A stretch of DNA of 64,000 bases, taken from assembly GCA_002794775.1 (NCBI GenBank), contig NBAY01000058.1, positions 62,001 through 126,000 on the forward strand. Direction: 5' to 3'. Source of the stretch: Porodaedalea pini. Taxonomy: Eukaryota > Basidiomycota > Agaricomycetes > Hymenochaetales > Hymenochaetaceae. A program made the position numbers and the translations under genes. The notes under the pieces were generated by a model. The model was not told where the DNA came from. It saw only the letters and a list, made by a program, of their open reading frames with translations, and did no database searches. Shown piece after piece: positions 21,904 to 32,523 of this stretch (position 1 is the stretch's first letter; every line of letters begins with the position of its first letter).

Positions 21904-22327
21904 TGTCATGGACGCTTTTTAAATTATCTTATCTTATCATATCTTATCCATCCATCACTAATCACGCTTATTCCTGCTTACTCATTATTCATTACGCTCC
22001 TTCTCACACTATCCTTACTCGCTGACCGATCCTATGATTTCATTATTCTATGAAGTTCCACGACGTTCTATCATCTATCCTTATGTAGTAGTTAATTCCC
22101 TGGTCCGTGCGCAGCCGCTGAAGGGTATATAAGTAGGTAGTCCTCCTGTACTTATCCCCTAGTTTCGACCTGGTCAATTCTACCTGGCTACGTCCAGAAG
22201 CTATTCCTTATCTCCGCGCTGTGTCAGTTCCCCCTGGCCCACTGCTCTCTCTCTTGTCTCCCTCCTCCTCTGACTGAGTTCCGCGCGACCCGGCTACCAT
22301 TTGCGTACCCGTAGTCCGTCGCTGACA
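21904..22327 (+). repeat. 3' LTR
   Basis: 424 bp, TGTCA...TGACA, followed directly by the AGTGA target duplication and the interrupted exon. Confidence 0.95.
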
Positions 22328-23764
22328 AGTGACTTCGGTCATACCATGGATCTCTGCATTACCTATTTTCGTACACCTTGAGCCTTTGACAGCGGGACCT
22401 GAGTTGGCAGAAGAAGGCGCCGTAAAGATGTGTTTATAGGCCTACAAAAAGATGTAAACACATTAAGAAAGAAAAAGGAAGAAGACTTGCCCTGACGATC
22501 AAATTACCCTTCAAGAAGCCCTTCAGAGGGTTCCTTGGATGATAAATACCGTTTTCGAAGGCAAAGACTCGGCTATGGTTGCCATCAAGTTCACGGGTAA
22601 CTCCTTTTTTGTTTGTTACCGTGGCCCTGTCCGCACGCAACAAAGCTAGATATCTAGAAAGTATGTAATATAAATCAGCAATGATGTGATAGGAAAGGCA
22701 TGAGCACGTCTTCTTTTGTTTAAGATTATCTCAAAGTACTTACTCCGGAGTGAGCGGCTGAACCTCTGCGGGGGCCAGGAGCTTTGCGAGTGTCTCGTTC
22801 TCGAATCCACGTAAGTCTTTGCGATCATTATCTGGCCGTGTCGACTCGTTGTCAACGGATGGGAAAACGATCCACTGGAGGATAATTTTCCTGATTCCTG
22901 ATGTATCGGCAGACTGAGCGGCACGCTGACCCTCACGCAACTGTAAACATTGTGAGAGTTTATCTATGCAGAGGAAAAAAAAGCAATGACTCACGCAATT
23001 AACTATATATTTGAATGTCTGAGTATCCGCCTTGACGACCTTCTTGTACAGCAAGGTGTTGACATCGAATAAAGCCTTCACAGCATCCACAGCACGGTGG
23101 ACACTGACACAAGAACTGATTATTGAAAGAATAAAGTAGAATAAAACCAATCACTTACGATGGATCAGTGATTTGTTGTAATTCAGCAGGGCTAAGCTTT
23201 GCGTTAGGAATACCTTTGTTAAGAATTTGTTGCGGGCTAGTCCATGGTTCATATGCTCTAGCAAGGTAGCGTCCCTTGCTGACGAAGATGTCCGCTGCAG
23301 TACTGCAAATGAGTAAAGTAAACAGATAAACGAAGACAAGAGGAAGAAGCCAGCGTACGCCTTCCTCTTTCCACTTCTCGTAAACTCTTCCTCTGGCACC
23401 TGTCGTGAAGCACTGGTCGAGTCCGAGTCAGAAGAGGAGTCTGAGGAGCTAGGCTGTGAATCCGTCATAGGGGGGGTCGGTGTCATCGGGTACTGAGGGG
23501 CGAGCATTCCGTGAGGGAGAGACATCGGGTACTGAGGGGCGAGCATTCCATGAGGGGGAGACATCGCGGTGAGTGTTCGAATACAGAAAGAAGCATAGTA
23601 ACACCGTAAGTTTATAAGGCTGGGCGGGGGAGATCAGCGGCTGTGCAACTTTCACTGGAAAACACAACCACGGCGAGATATCCCCTCTTGGCTATATCGC
23701 GTTATGATCTCACGTGTTTCAGTGAGAATGCCAGAACTTGAAGAGAGAAGGAAGAAAGCCGCAC

Positions 23765-24611
23765 CGAATAGAACTTGGTAGGGTCGAATGGCCTCTCCTC
23801 CGTGCTGATGAAGAACGGTTCAACGGAGACACCCGCTTGAGTCAAGTCCTAAGCAAAGTGTTCATGGCGTCAAACAAATGCAATGCTAACTCAAGCGCTA
23901 CCAAAAGTGTCGTTTGAGCAGATGTGACAAGTTGAGCGTTCTTCGCGCCGGGATGAGGGTCGTCTTTGTCAGTAATGAGGAAAAGACGCTTGATGCCAGA
24001 TTTTGGAGCTCTGGTAGAAAAAAGTTGTTTTACGCAAACGAGCCTATACAGATAGGCAACACTTACCCGTCTCGTAAGGCCCAGTTACAGCTCGTAAAGA
24101 CATCACCCATGGGGACACGATTCTCTGATGGTGGATACTCATAACGAAGCCACTTATGGTTATCCTTTGCCTCTAGATACATTCGAGAGGAATGGATCAG
24201 CAATCGCTTAACATACAACTGCGAGTCGAAGTATAATGCACCGTAAAGGAGCTGGATAAGATTTTGAATCTTTGGGGCATCAATCTGTCCTACAGGCTCG
24301 TATACGAACGTCCTATTCTTTGTACTCTGTAGCTCCGCGCGCCGTATTTTCTTTCTTGCGAGACTTTGAGATGCTCAGTACGGTGTGGTATATGCGGGAG
24401 TTTGAGAGCTTCTCACGGTATTGAAAAGTAAAATCCCAGCAGCGTCATTTGGCCCGACAACCTTCCGCTTCTGAATTTGCATATCGGCCTCGAGTGCAGC
24501 AAGTAGGTGGGAGGTCTGTGCGCCTTCTTTGTTCGGGTCATCATGAAGCGCTTGCATTGACTCCGAACAGTCAATCGCAAAGAGAACGACATCGCGTTTG
24601 CCTTCAAAGAA
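23765..24611 (-). pseudogene. KU70-like N-terminal fragment
   Basis: Five exons, 24611-24417, 24350-24242, 24172-24067, 24010-23902 and 23848-23765, join in frame to 201 codons. They match the Ku70 N-terminal von Willebrand-like domain: FFEGKRDVVLFAIDCSESM, then a FVYEPVGQID segment, PMGDVFTSCNWALRDGAPK, KRLFLITDKDDPHPG and SVEPFFISTEERPF up to FYS. Everything after FYS (DNA-binding core, C-terminal arm, SAP) is missing; 200 bp further on the DUF6698-like gene begins. No upstream exon with the expected acidic N-terminus was found. Ku70/Ku80 binds DNA ends for non-homologous end joining. This piece alone cannot form the ring, so it is most likely a captured or broken fragment. Confidence 0.75.
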
Positions 24612-26027
24612 CTGACAGCACGTGTCGTAAGACACAGAAACGATTCAGCTGGTATCTGGAGAATATTACGGAGTTGTCGGCATACCGAGAACTCGTTGAA
24701 ATGCTAAAAAGTTAGTTTTGAGCTTCTTAAGTTAAGAAGCGTGCATAGCATGCTCACCGAATCAAGCATACGGTTCCGGGCACGCCTCAGCTCGAGCTCG
24801 CCGTCATTCAAGGGCCCATACGTCTGTCATTTCTTAGCTACGCTCGATTTACACATGGGCAAGATCACCTTACCGACACAAGTACAGAAGAAGGCGGACA
24901 CGAAGCCCGATCGCGCGCGGCCGGCCGATCAAAATCGTATAGTCAGTATTCAAGCTTGCCCTTGCATCTGTACAACAGTTCTCACCATCCACATACTTGC
25001 ACAGGTACCGCCGCCTCGAATCGAAAAAAAGGGAAATCCTGGAGGAAAGAAAATGAGAATCAAGTTTCGAATGGTGCGTCCGACTGTCACAAAATCGTCC
25101 ACCGTTCAACTGAAACGCGACTATAGATAATGAGAGGATTCTCGTCGTTGTCACTCGAGAAGTACGTTGACGAGTTGGCAAGGTGGGGGCGCGGCGTGAA
25201 CTTGAAAAGAAAGTAGTTTACGATCTTGTACAACAAAGGAACCTTCGACTCCGATTGTTAGCTTATCGTCGGAGTCCTAGCGAATCGACTTTTCATCTTT
25301 CACGAGCCCGTCTGACATCCTCGCACCTCACCCCGATCTCTTCAAGTCCGAACTCGACTCATCTCTTGCAGGCTTCGACCCTTACCTGCTGCAATCGCTC
25401 ATCATCGAGCAGCCAGACGCGTTCAACTTCCTACATTCCGAAACTACTCTTCACCGTCAGCTCAGAGTCTGCCTCAGCATATGAAACGATGACTGCCTGC
25501 TCGAAGTCTTTCTACAATCAAGCCTCCTCGAAGTATTCATTCGAACTCGTTGGTAAATTCGCACAGGCATCAGCCGTCTGACAGCCGTCAGACATTCCCT
25601 CAGACTATCGCGAAGCGGCTCAGGCAACATCTCGCTCGAAGAGTATAATCCACACCCTCCTTCATCTGCCAATCATAACGGCACCTCGGACTATTCAAGT
25701 TACGATTCTCGTTCTGAGTACTACTCCATCGGCTCCAGCCATCCGTCATTGGCTTATGCATCCGTCATCTCACCGGCTGCGATCTCTGCACGCAGCTAGC
25801 CCGCGCAGGTTCAGTCTCAGGCTCGCGCACCCAGTCCCGTTGGTGCAGGCCTTGCCATGTCGTTGCTTCCCCGAATCTCACGAAACGACAGCTGCTCTGC
25901 TCGCCTTCTTCTAGTGTCACAGATGCCAACTCATCACAATGGCTCTCATCAAGAGTATAATCCACACCTTCCTTCGTCTGCCAATCATGACGGCACCTCA
26001 GACTACTCAAGGAGACAGAGTGCCCGA
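24612..26027. other. Mosaic of unassigned fragments
   Basis: Contains short coding-like stretches without a complete gene. One on the plus strand (about 25300-25490) ends at a TGA after TLHRQLRVCLSI; a Ser-rich stretch at 25600-25800 carries EYNPHPPSSANHNGTS. A piece on the minus strand near 24760-24800 reads GELELRRARNRMLDS. None is recognised. A 59-bp duplication lies here (separate entry). Confidence 0.4.
25641..26011 (+). repeat. 59-bp direct repeat (two copies, 253 bp gap)
   Basis: 25641-25699 and 25953-26011 match at 54 of 59 positions by eye. In the plus frame both code for EYNPH-x-PSSANH-x-GTSDYS. It may be a duplicated Ser-rich protein motif or a repeat unit. Confidence 0.75.
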
Positions 26028-27797
26028 TTAATTTTGGACTGGCATCTCCTCATCGGCAGATTCATTGTCCAGTACCGATCCTTCAGACTCAGAGTCTTCC
26101 GTTTCCTCATCTCCGCCTTCACTATCGTGTCCGTCATCTCCCATTTCGCTTTGAATGCGCTCGAGCAAAGTCTCAACTTCTTCTGCAGGTTCAACGTCCA
26201 TCTCGTCATCTTCTTCATCAGAGCGGTGTACGCCCAGCTTGCTATACAAGTCTGCTGGTACGTGGTTCGCGTTCTCGGCATTGTGTGCTGTGGTGTGGCC
26301 TACTCCACCGCCTCGGTGATGCATGAATAAATCACGGTCGGCAAATCTGTACATCTATCAGTTTCAGTCCAATGGGAGATAAGGCAATTGTGACCTACTT
26401 ATTCACGTAGAACGATTCCCAGTCTGTTATAATATCGTTCGGTTCTTTGATTCGAGCTAGATAAGATGGAGACAGGAGCGCATCTGTGCGTCCGTAATGG
26501 AATGCGGGAATTAAATGGGCAGCGCGAACGACGGCAGCTGGATCTACAAAACCGAACGGCGGGGACTCGTCTTCCCTTGTAACGAATCTTACGCGTTCCA
26601 ATCGACAGGCATCATCGCCAAACCTATCTTCCACGGCTCGGCCGAACCAACGAACCCACAGGAAATCCAAACGACTCGGTGCCGTGTCTCCATTGCTCCT
26701 GAGCCGCGCATCGACATGATATATCCCAATCACTCGAGCGTACCAGAACGGCGATATAGACTTTGAGACAGCATCCGAGTCCCTCGATAGAAGCATGACG
26801 TCCGAAGTAATGGAGGTAGGATTAATAGAATCATGTTCCCGCTGCATATCATACGTCGTGTAGTTGATGCGTAGACGTTTGTGCTCGTACATCTTATCGT
26901 CTTTAATGATGACGTCTTCTCGATCAACAGTCGAGAACTGAAGTTCATCATCATCACAATCAAAGTTCTTCAACCGAGCAAAAATGTGATTTAATAATAA
27001 TTCTTCAAAATCCTGAGCAAATGTCAGTCATATGTTATTCTGAAAAACAGCAATCTTACAATCAATGCGGGATCGTAATCGTTCCGACGCAACCATGATC
27101 TAATGGTATCCGTCATTCCCCTCGCTGCTATGCAGTAGCGCACGTTATCGTCATCTAAACCGTCGTCGATGGCGTCCAGTGGAATTTTGGGCGCAGACTT
27201 GTTGAACTTTTCCGCCATGTGAGCAAGATTAGACTGGATGCGTTGAATTTCTGTCACTTGTCGAACAAAGTTCACGCGGTTCGTTCTTAAGTAATTTTGT
27301 CTCGACTGTTTGTGCTCAGTTTCACCCTGACGTTGCGAAGTGAGTAAATGTTGGGTCTCGAAAATGAAGAGAAGTGTCTGACAATGGAAGTGCTATACGA
27401 GTCGGTTGTCCCGAACATGAGAACGTGATGTGCGTAGTCCCCAAGGGCATGAATCTTGGACGTATTTATATTGAAGGACTTCTTCACTGTGGGACGTATC
27501 AAGTCTGCGGTATTGGTATCACCTCCCGTCGTCTTGCGGCGCGATCTGCGCAGTCGCTTCTGGGATTCCGATGGAAGTTCGTCGGTCATGAAGGCAGAAC
27601 ATGTCTTGTCATTGAAGCTTCGCAGCGCAGTACCGAATCACTTCGTTTCACTGTCCAACGCTGCGACTGTAGCATCAGTGTGCATATGGAGCTTTGCGAG
27701 TGCATGGACGGTTGCCGCGCGATATAGGAGTTCGCGAACGATGGACTCGTGAGGTTCTGGTAGAAGTCCCTCGAACACTGGTAATGCACACTATGCG
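26028..27797 (-). pseudogene. Plavaka-like (KDZ superfamily) transposase, 3' part
   Basis: Exons about 27797-27383, 27326-27060, 27012-26399 and 26346-26028 join in frame. The pattern matches the C-terminal half of the basidiomycete Plavaka transposases as I remember it: KIHALGDYAHHVLMFGTTDS, then GETEHKQSRQNYLRTNR, a large central domain with FWYARVIGIYHVD and LDFLWVRWFGR, HLIPAFHYGRTDALL, and FYVNKFADRDLFM followed by HHRGGGVGH and an acidic tail. The 5' half with the catalytic core is absent: a stop lies just upstream of 27797, where other repeat sequence begins. These are cut-and-paste DNA transposons. This copy is a 5'-truncated relic without frame damage in what remains. Confidence 0.75.
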
Positions 27798-27837
27798 GGG
27801 AGATGTTAAGCTACTGTTTTTGTTTCTGCCTTTGCTT

Positions 27838-29070
27838 GCATGGATCTCTGCATTACCTATTTTCGTACACCTTGAGCCTTTGACAGCGGGACCTGAGTTT
27901 GCAGAAGAAGGCGCCGTAAAGATGTGTTTATAGGCCTACAAACCGTTTTTGAAGGCAAAGACTCGGCTATGATTGCCATCAAGTTCACGGGTAACTCCTT
28001 TTTTGTTTGTTACCGTGGCCCTGTCCGCACGCAACAAAGCTAGATATCTAGAAAGTATGTAATATAAATAAGCAATGATGTGATAGGGAAGGCATGAGTA
28101 CGTCTTCTTTTGTTCAAGGTGGATCAGTGATTTGTTGTAATTCAGCAGGGCTAAGCTTTGCGTTAGGAATACCTTTGTTTAGAATTTGTTGCGGGCTAGT
28201 CCATGGTTCATATGCTCTAGCAAGGTAGCGTCCCTTGCTGACGAAGATGTCCGCTGCAGTACTGCAAATGAGTAAAGTAAACAGATAAACGAAGACAAGA
28301 GGAAGAAGCCAGCGTACTGATCACAGAAAGCTCTGATCACAGAAAGACAGAAGAAAGAATAGTACACACCTCTTTTTGAATCAATCGTAATATCTCGCCT
28401 GACATGACGATGTATGTTCGATGCGCATCCTTCACCCTATCAAAAAACAGCACCGCTAACTATAGTTTGCGGTACTGCATACTCCACCCCACCTGTCGCA
28501 TGCACTAGGCTGGCGACGACGGCAGGGTTGGCTATACTATGACAGCGGTTGCTATCGAGCCTGGGAGCACTTGTCGAAAGACGAGGTGAAAGAAGGCTCG
28601 AGACAGCGAGAAATCCCGTCCTGATCCCAGAAAGCTCAGATCCCAGTATTTGCTTGATCTGGCTGTCGATGGTCAGCCGGTAAAGCAATATGATATGTTT
28701 TAGTATACGGACCTCTTTCTTGAGTTCTAGTGCTCAAACTTGTTGGGTAATGCATGAAGTCCATATCATGGCTTGCTACGACAGCTGCTGTTGTCGACTC
28801 GTATCAACGGATGGGAAAACGATCCACTGGAGGATTATCTCAAAGTACTTACTCCGGAGTGAGCGGCTGAACCTCTGCGGGGGCCAGGAGCTTTGCGAGT
28901 GTCTCGTTCTCGAATCCACGAAAGTCTTTGCGATCATTATCTGGCCGTGTCGACTCGTTGTCAACGGATGGGAAAACGATCCACTGGAGGATAACATCGC
29001 TGATCCCCGATGTGTCGCTGATCCTTGGTGTGTCGGTCGTTCGAGCGGTACGCAGACGCTCACGCAAGTA
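27838..29070 (-). pseudogene. Rearranged partial copy of the DUF6698-like gene
   Basis: Stretches nearly identical to the split gene recur in a new order. 27838-28120 matches exons 6 and 5, lacking intron 5 and part of exon 5. It is joined at 28121 directly to exon 2 with intron 1 (to about 28316). After about 480 bp of unrelated DNA, exon 4 appears at about 28797-29070, partly in tandem duplicate. Exon 3 and the 5' end are missing. The DNA between holds three CTGATC(A/C)CAGAAAG copies. It is non-coding; it could come from repeated illegitimate repair. Confidence 0.8.
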
Positions 29071-29836
29071 ACAAAGCCCATGAGTTATTGACTATGCAGA
29101 AAGAAAAGGAAACAATTACTTACCAAACCTGAGCGGTGGTCCGTGCCGTTTCGCAAGCTCAGTCTAGCAAGGTAGCATGATCGCACCTACTACTCGTAAT
29201 CTGGCCGTTGAGCGTGTGCTTGGTCGTGGTCAAGTAAAACATTGAGGACGGTCGAAGGGCTACAGTCGCGGAGAATGAGATAGGGGGGAGGGAGACATCG
29301 ATGTGAGAGTCAGGCTTGCGGCAGTGGGGCCTGAGCCTAGTTGGGAGCGAGTCGCGCGTGCGTTCCCACGTACTCCGGCACGTGACGACTCGGTCCGAAG
29401 TCGATCATCGCCGCTGCCGCTCTCGTCGTCGACTTCAAGTTGCCTCCCACCATCAATCAACCCGTTACCACCGCCCGAAGAACCCACCCGACCATCACGA
29501 AGTCCCTAAGAGTCAGCCTAGTGCATACTCGTGGACATATCATCGACGGTCTGCAGTAGCAAACCGTCTTGTGTATCTCAGCGGCTACAATTCGTATTTG
29601 CTGAGCTGAAGGTCATCGTCTTCAGGGCCCAACACTTCAAGGATTTCTCTGCGGAGAGGCAGATTGAAATTGCGAGGTGTGTCATAGAAAGTTGCTTATT
29701 TGAATGCGCTGAAGGCTCGAACGTTTTCAAAGACATTTCAGTCCAATCCTGATTCATCCTACGTCAAGGCTTTCTCGAAGTTCTCCAAATTTCAATCCTT
29801 CGTCGACCACGTAACTTGCGACAGACCTATCTCAAG
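29071..29836. other. Intergenic region, no clear gene
   Basis: Short Ser/Pro/Arg-rich open frames on both strands around 29260-29510, probably low complexity. The stretch 29600-29750 (plus) includes AERQIEIARCVIESCLFE and may be an upstream exon of the next gene, but no splice was established. Confidence 0.35.
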
Positions 29837-32523
29837 ATGTCAAGCGGAGGTGATTACTCTTGGTATGGTACGAATGGCGAGAATAGCTCGTGGGGCGAAG
29901 AGCAAGACTCGTGCCAGTGGGAGCTTGGCTCGTGGGGCAAGGAGCAAGGCTCGGGGGGCAAAGAGCAAGGCTTGGGGGGCAAAGAGCAAGGCTCGGGCCA
30001 GTGGGAGCTTCGCTCGTGGGGCAAAGAGCAAGGCTCGGGGGGCAAAGAGCAAGGCTCGGGGCGCAAGGAGCAAGGCTCGTACCAGTGGGACGGAGAGCTT
30101 GGCTCATGGAGCAATGAGCCTGGCCCGTGGGGCGATGAGCCTGGCTCGTGGGGCGATGAGCGTCGTTCGAGGAGCGAAGGACAACAACAGAATTCCTTAC
30201 CTTTGAAAAAGACGCATGATCTCGGTACGTTTGCGAGCTGCTGATTCTGAAATGCATTCTAAAGTATTCGCACGCAGATGAGAGTGTATACCCAGTACGA
30301 GCCCTAGATGCCCGAGTTTTGGCGGATATGCAGTATAACAAGAACGTCATCTCGAGTCCGAACGCAAACTGGGTACCGCAATACCCGATAGTGAATGAGA
30401 AACTTGGTGTTCTCAAACATGTCGATGGCTTTTGGGGAGGTCACGAATACAGCCGATGGCCCCAATTTTTCTCAAAAACTTCCATCCATCACGCTTGCAT
30501 CCCGTTCGATGTGAATAACACCACGGGTAGCTTTGTGCGCCTTTGTTCTCTCGTCGTAGACATTCCTTTGTACGATCCCAAAGAGTCTGAGGACTTTACG
30601 GAGGTCCTCCTGCTCGACGAGGATGGTAACAAGGAGCACTGGCACGACAACGAACCGCAGATGCAAGTCGGCCGGTTGCGTCGAGAACTTATCGACAATT
30701 TGGAAACCGCACTGCTCTTGATAGCGGCGAAAACGCGAACTAGTGGCTCGATACGCAGGCAAGAAGGGTCCGACGACGGAATGGACAAGACATACAGGCG
30801 GTGCTTGCAAGCGGGCCAGTTTGGAGTCGAGCGCCTTCGCCTCCTGAAAAGCAGCTGGCGGCAGACGTTGTTCACTGTACGCGACATCCAGCGCTCCATT
30901 CTCGAACTGCATGGGCTGCATACGTACCTCGATGTCGTGCTGCCGCGCATCAAGTCGAAGCAATCCTATGAAACAGAGATCCTGCCTGTTCGCGGCGCAT
31001 TCACTACCGAGCCCTCCGTCGTCAACCACCTCTATCGGATCGGTATACCTGTGTGGTTCATTTGTCGGCATGAACAGTTAGATGGAAAAATTTTTGCCGT
31101 CCGGGATTGTGTTCCATGGTCAAAGTATGTTGAAAGCGGCTTATTCCAATTTAAAGGAAGGCCTCTTCACGACGGCTTTAGCTTTCAACTGGATGCGCAT
31201 TTGCGAGATCTGTCGAGGAGTCAGTTCATGGTGGAAGACGACATCAGCGAGCTCCTCGAGCAAATGTACGGCTTTCAGAATCATCAACCCGGAGCTCCCG
31301 CTTTCAGTCATCCTTCGTCATCGTCGTCTGCTACGAAACACACTCAGGCTCCTCCTTCAATACCTTTGTCTTCAGTCCCTTCCACTGACGCAGTGTCCCG
31401 GGTGAACGTACCTTCAAAGAAGAAGAAGAGCTTCAAGAAGAGGGCCGAGAAAGAAAAGGCGGAGAACAAGGGGAAGCAGAAGGCGCAAAGCGAGCCTTAC
31501 ATTAACTACGCTCGTATCCTCCACATACCGAACGGAGTTGATGGTCGACCGGACCTGCCTTCGTACCACAAGGTCGTGTTGGGCAGTCTGACGAAACTCG
31601 GCACCATAGGCCAGAACAAGACCCACGCTGCACTCTACCCACTCCCTCCACCTTTCCTGCTCATCCACCCCAGTGCAGAAAAGACGGCGGATCTTTATCT
31701 CAACTACATCCGTATACGGCCTACATTGATTGATATGCTCCTCAAAGGCGGCATCTTCGACAAGTCAATATGGCGCAGGCTGCGAGACTGGAAGACCATC
31801 GTGCACGGCGACTACATGAAGTCCACGCCGCTCCCACCGAACACCGCCGATCCATTCGTAGAGCGCATCTACAACAGGATGCCTTCGGTACTAGATGCCA
31901 GTCCGTCCAGACAGGCTGCCAGTCACATCTCTCTCTCTTCGCATGATCGTGACACGCCAGACGCGAGCGACTTGCCTCCCGCGAAACGGCAACGAATTTC
32001 CGACAAGGCGACCATCAAGGTCGTGTTCGGCGTCGAGCGCCACTTGGAGCCGTTCGATCGAACTAAGCAGCAGGTATGGCGCGGTAAATCCGTCTCAACG
32101 GACTGCATAGGCCGCAACAAGGTCCTTCGAATGGAAGTCCAGTGGGAACTTTCCGAGCTTTTATTCCGGTACGAGCTGTATGCGCTCGATCAACTGATCC
32201 TGCCGCGCGAACGCATGACAACGGACAAGCATCGGCAACGGAATGCTCTATTGAGCCGCATCTATCTCGGCACCACCGACGGCTCGACCACTGTCATTCC
32301 TGACATACGGAAGCCGATAAGGGAGTACTGGGGAGAACAATTGGACGACGGCTCCGTCGAGGCCCTTTTCCTCATTCTGAAGGTGTGGCCTGGCTTCCCC
32401 ACGAGCGTAGGTGCCAGTGTGAAGGACTTCTGTCCCTTGATCTCATTCTACGTTGAGACCTTCGTTCGATATTTCAATCGCATTCCCTCTATGCACTGTA
32501 ATGTTCCCGTCTCGCTGCTGTAG
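29837..32523 (+). CDS. Large basidiomycete-type protein of unknown function with repetitive N-terminus
   Basis: Exon 1 (29837-30224) and exon 2 (30278-32523) join across a 53-bp GT-AG intron into 877 residues. The first 100 or so residues are a GSWGKEQGSGGKEQG-type repeat encoded by a minisatellite. Exon 2 starts DESVYPVRALDARVLADMQ. It then holds a conserved-looking block with YRIGIPVWFICRHEQLDGK and VRDCVPWSKYVE, a Ser-rich linker, a Lys-rich stretch (KKKKSFKKRAEKEK) that could be a nuclear signal, and a long C-terminal domain ending in YFNRIPSMHCNVPVSLL. No enzyme motif is recognised. I recall similar large proteins in Agaricomycete genomes but no assigned function. The start at 29837 is the first ATG in the repeat frame; more 5' exons are possible. 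Confidence 0.7.
29886..30170 (+). repeat. Minisatellite in the 5' coding exon
   Basis: About 280 bp of degenerate 18-21 bp units around GGCAAAGAGCAAGGCTCGGG. It codes for GKEQGSG-type repeats in the plus frame. Other frames on both strands stay open across it because the unit is near a multiple of three. Confidence 0.85.

Larger units (their letters stand above)
15386..22332 (+). mobile_element. Complete Ty3/Gypsy chromodomain LTR retrotransposon with target duplication
   Basis: The element spans 15391-22327 (6937 bp) and is flanked by the 5-bp direct repeat AGTGA (15386-15390 and 22328-22332). Both LTRs are 424 bp, start TGTCA and end TGACA. By eye they differ at one position (T at about 15452, C at about 21965). 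Inside are a self-priming signal, gag, pol with protease, RT, RNase H, integrase and chromodomain, and a polypurine tract. The order RT-RNase H-integrase makes it Ty3/Gypsy. The C-terminal chromodomain makes it a chromovirus, and the priming signal suggests the Tf1/sushi group. All coding parts are open, so it looks recent and possibly still active. Confidence 0.95.
14943..23564 (-). pseudogene. DUF6698-like gene, split by an LTR retrotransposon
   Basis: On the minus strand, exons 23564-23359, 23302-23159, 23103-22995, 22940-22744, 22653-22491, [22441-22328 + 15385-15356], 15296-15148 and 15093-14943 join in frame to 420 residues. The retrotransposon sits inside exon 6, between EVT and PGSLAYV. 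The N-terminus is Pro/Met/Ser-rich with a repeated HGMLAPQYPM unit. The centre includes SKGRYLARAYEPW, GFLKGNLIVR and AYKHIFTAPSSA; the end has YFALSARLHF, LLIWWNRIIFPN and a long Glu-rich tail. These segments resemble the fungal DUF6698 family as I remember it; function is unknown. Intron 5 has a GC-AG pair (AGG|GCAAGT). Apart from the insertion no stop or frameshift is seen. Transcription through the element would need to remove 6.9 kb, so the gene is presumably dead at this locus. Confidence 0.7.

Noticed and set aside
25857..26330. 157-codon plus-strand open frame
   Set aside because: Its right half is antisense to the acidic tail of the transposase relic, whose frame is supported by family motifs.
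28330..28690. Possible array with spaced CTGATC(A/C)CAGAAAG repeats as a CRISPR-like structure
   Set aside because: Only three irregularly spaced copies in eukaryotic DNA; no regular spacers.
29832..30416. Long minus-strand and alternative-frame open frames across the minisatellite
   Set aside because: They result from the repeat unit being near a multiple of three; only the plus frame continues through a splice into a long exon.
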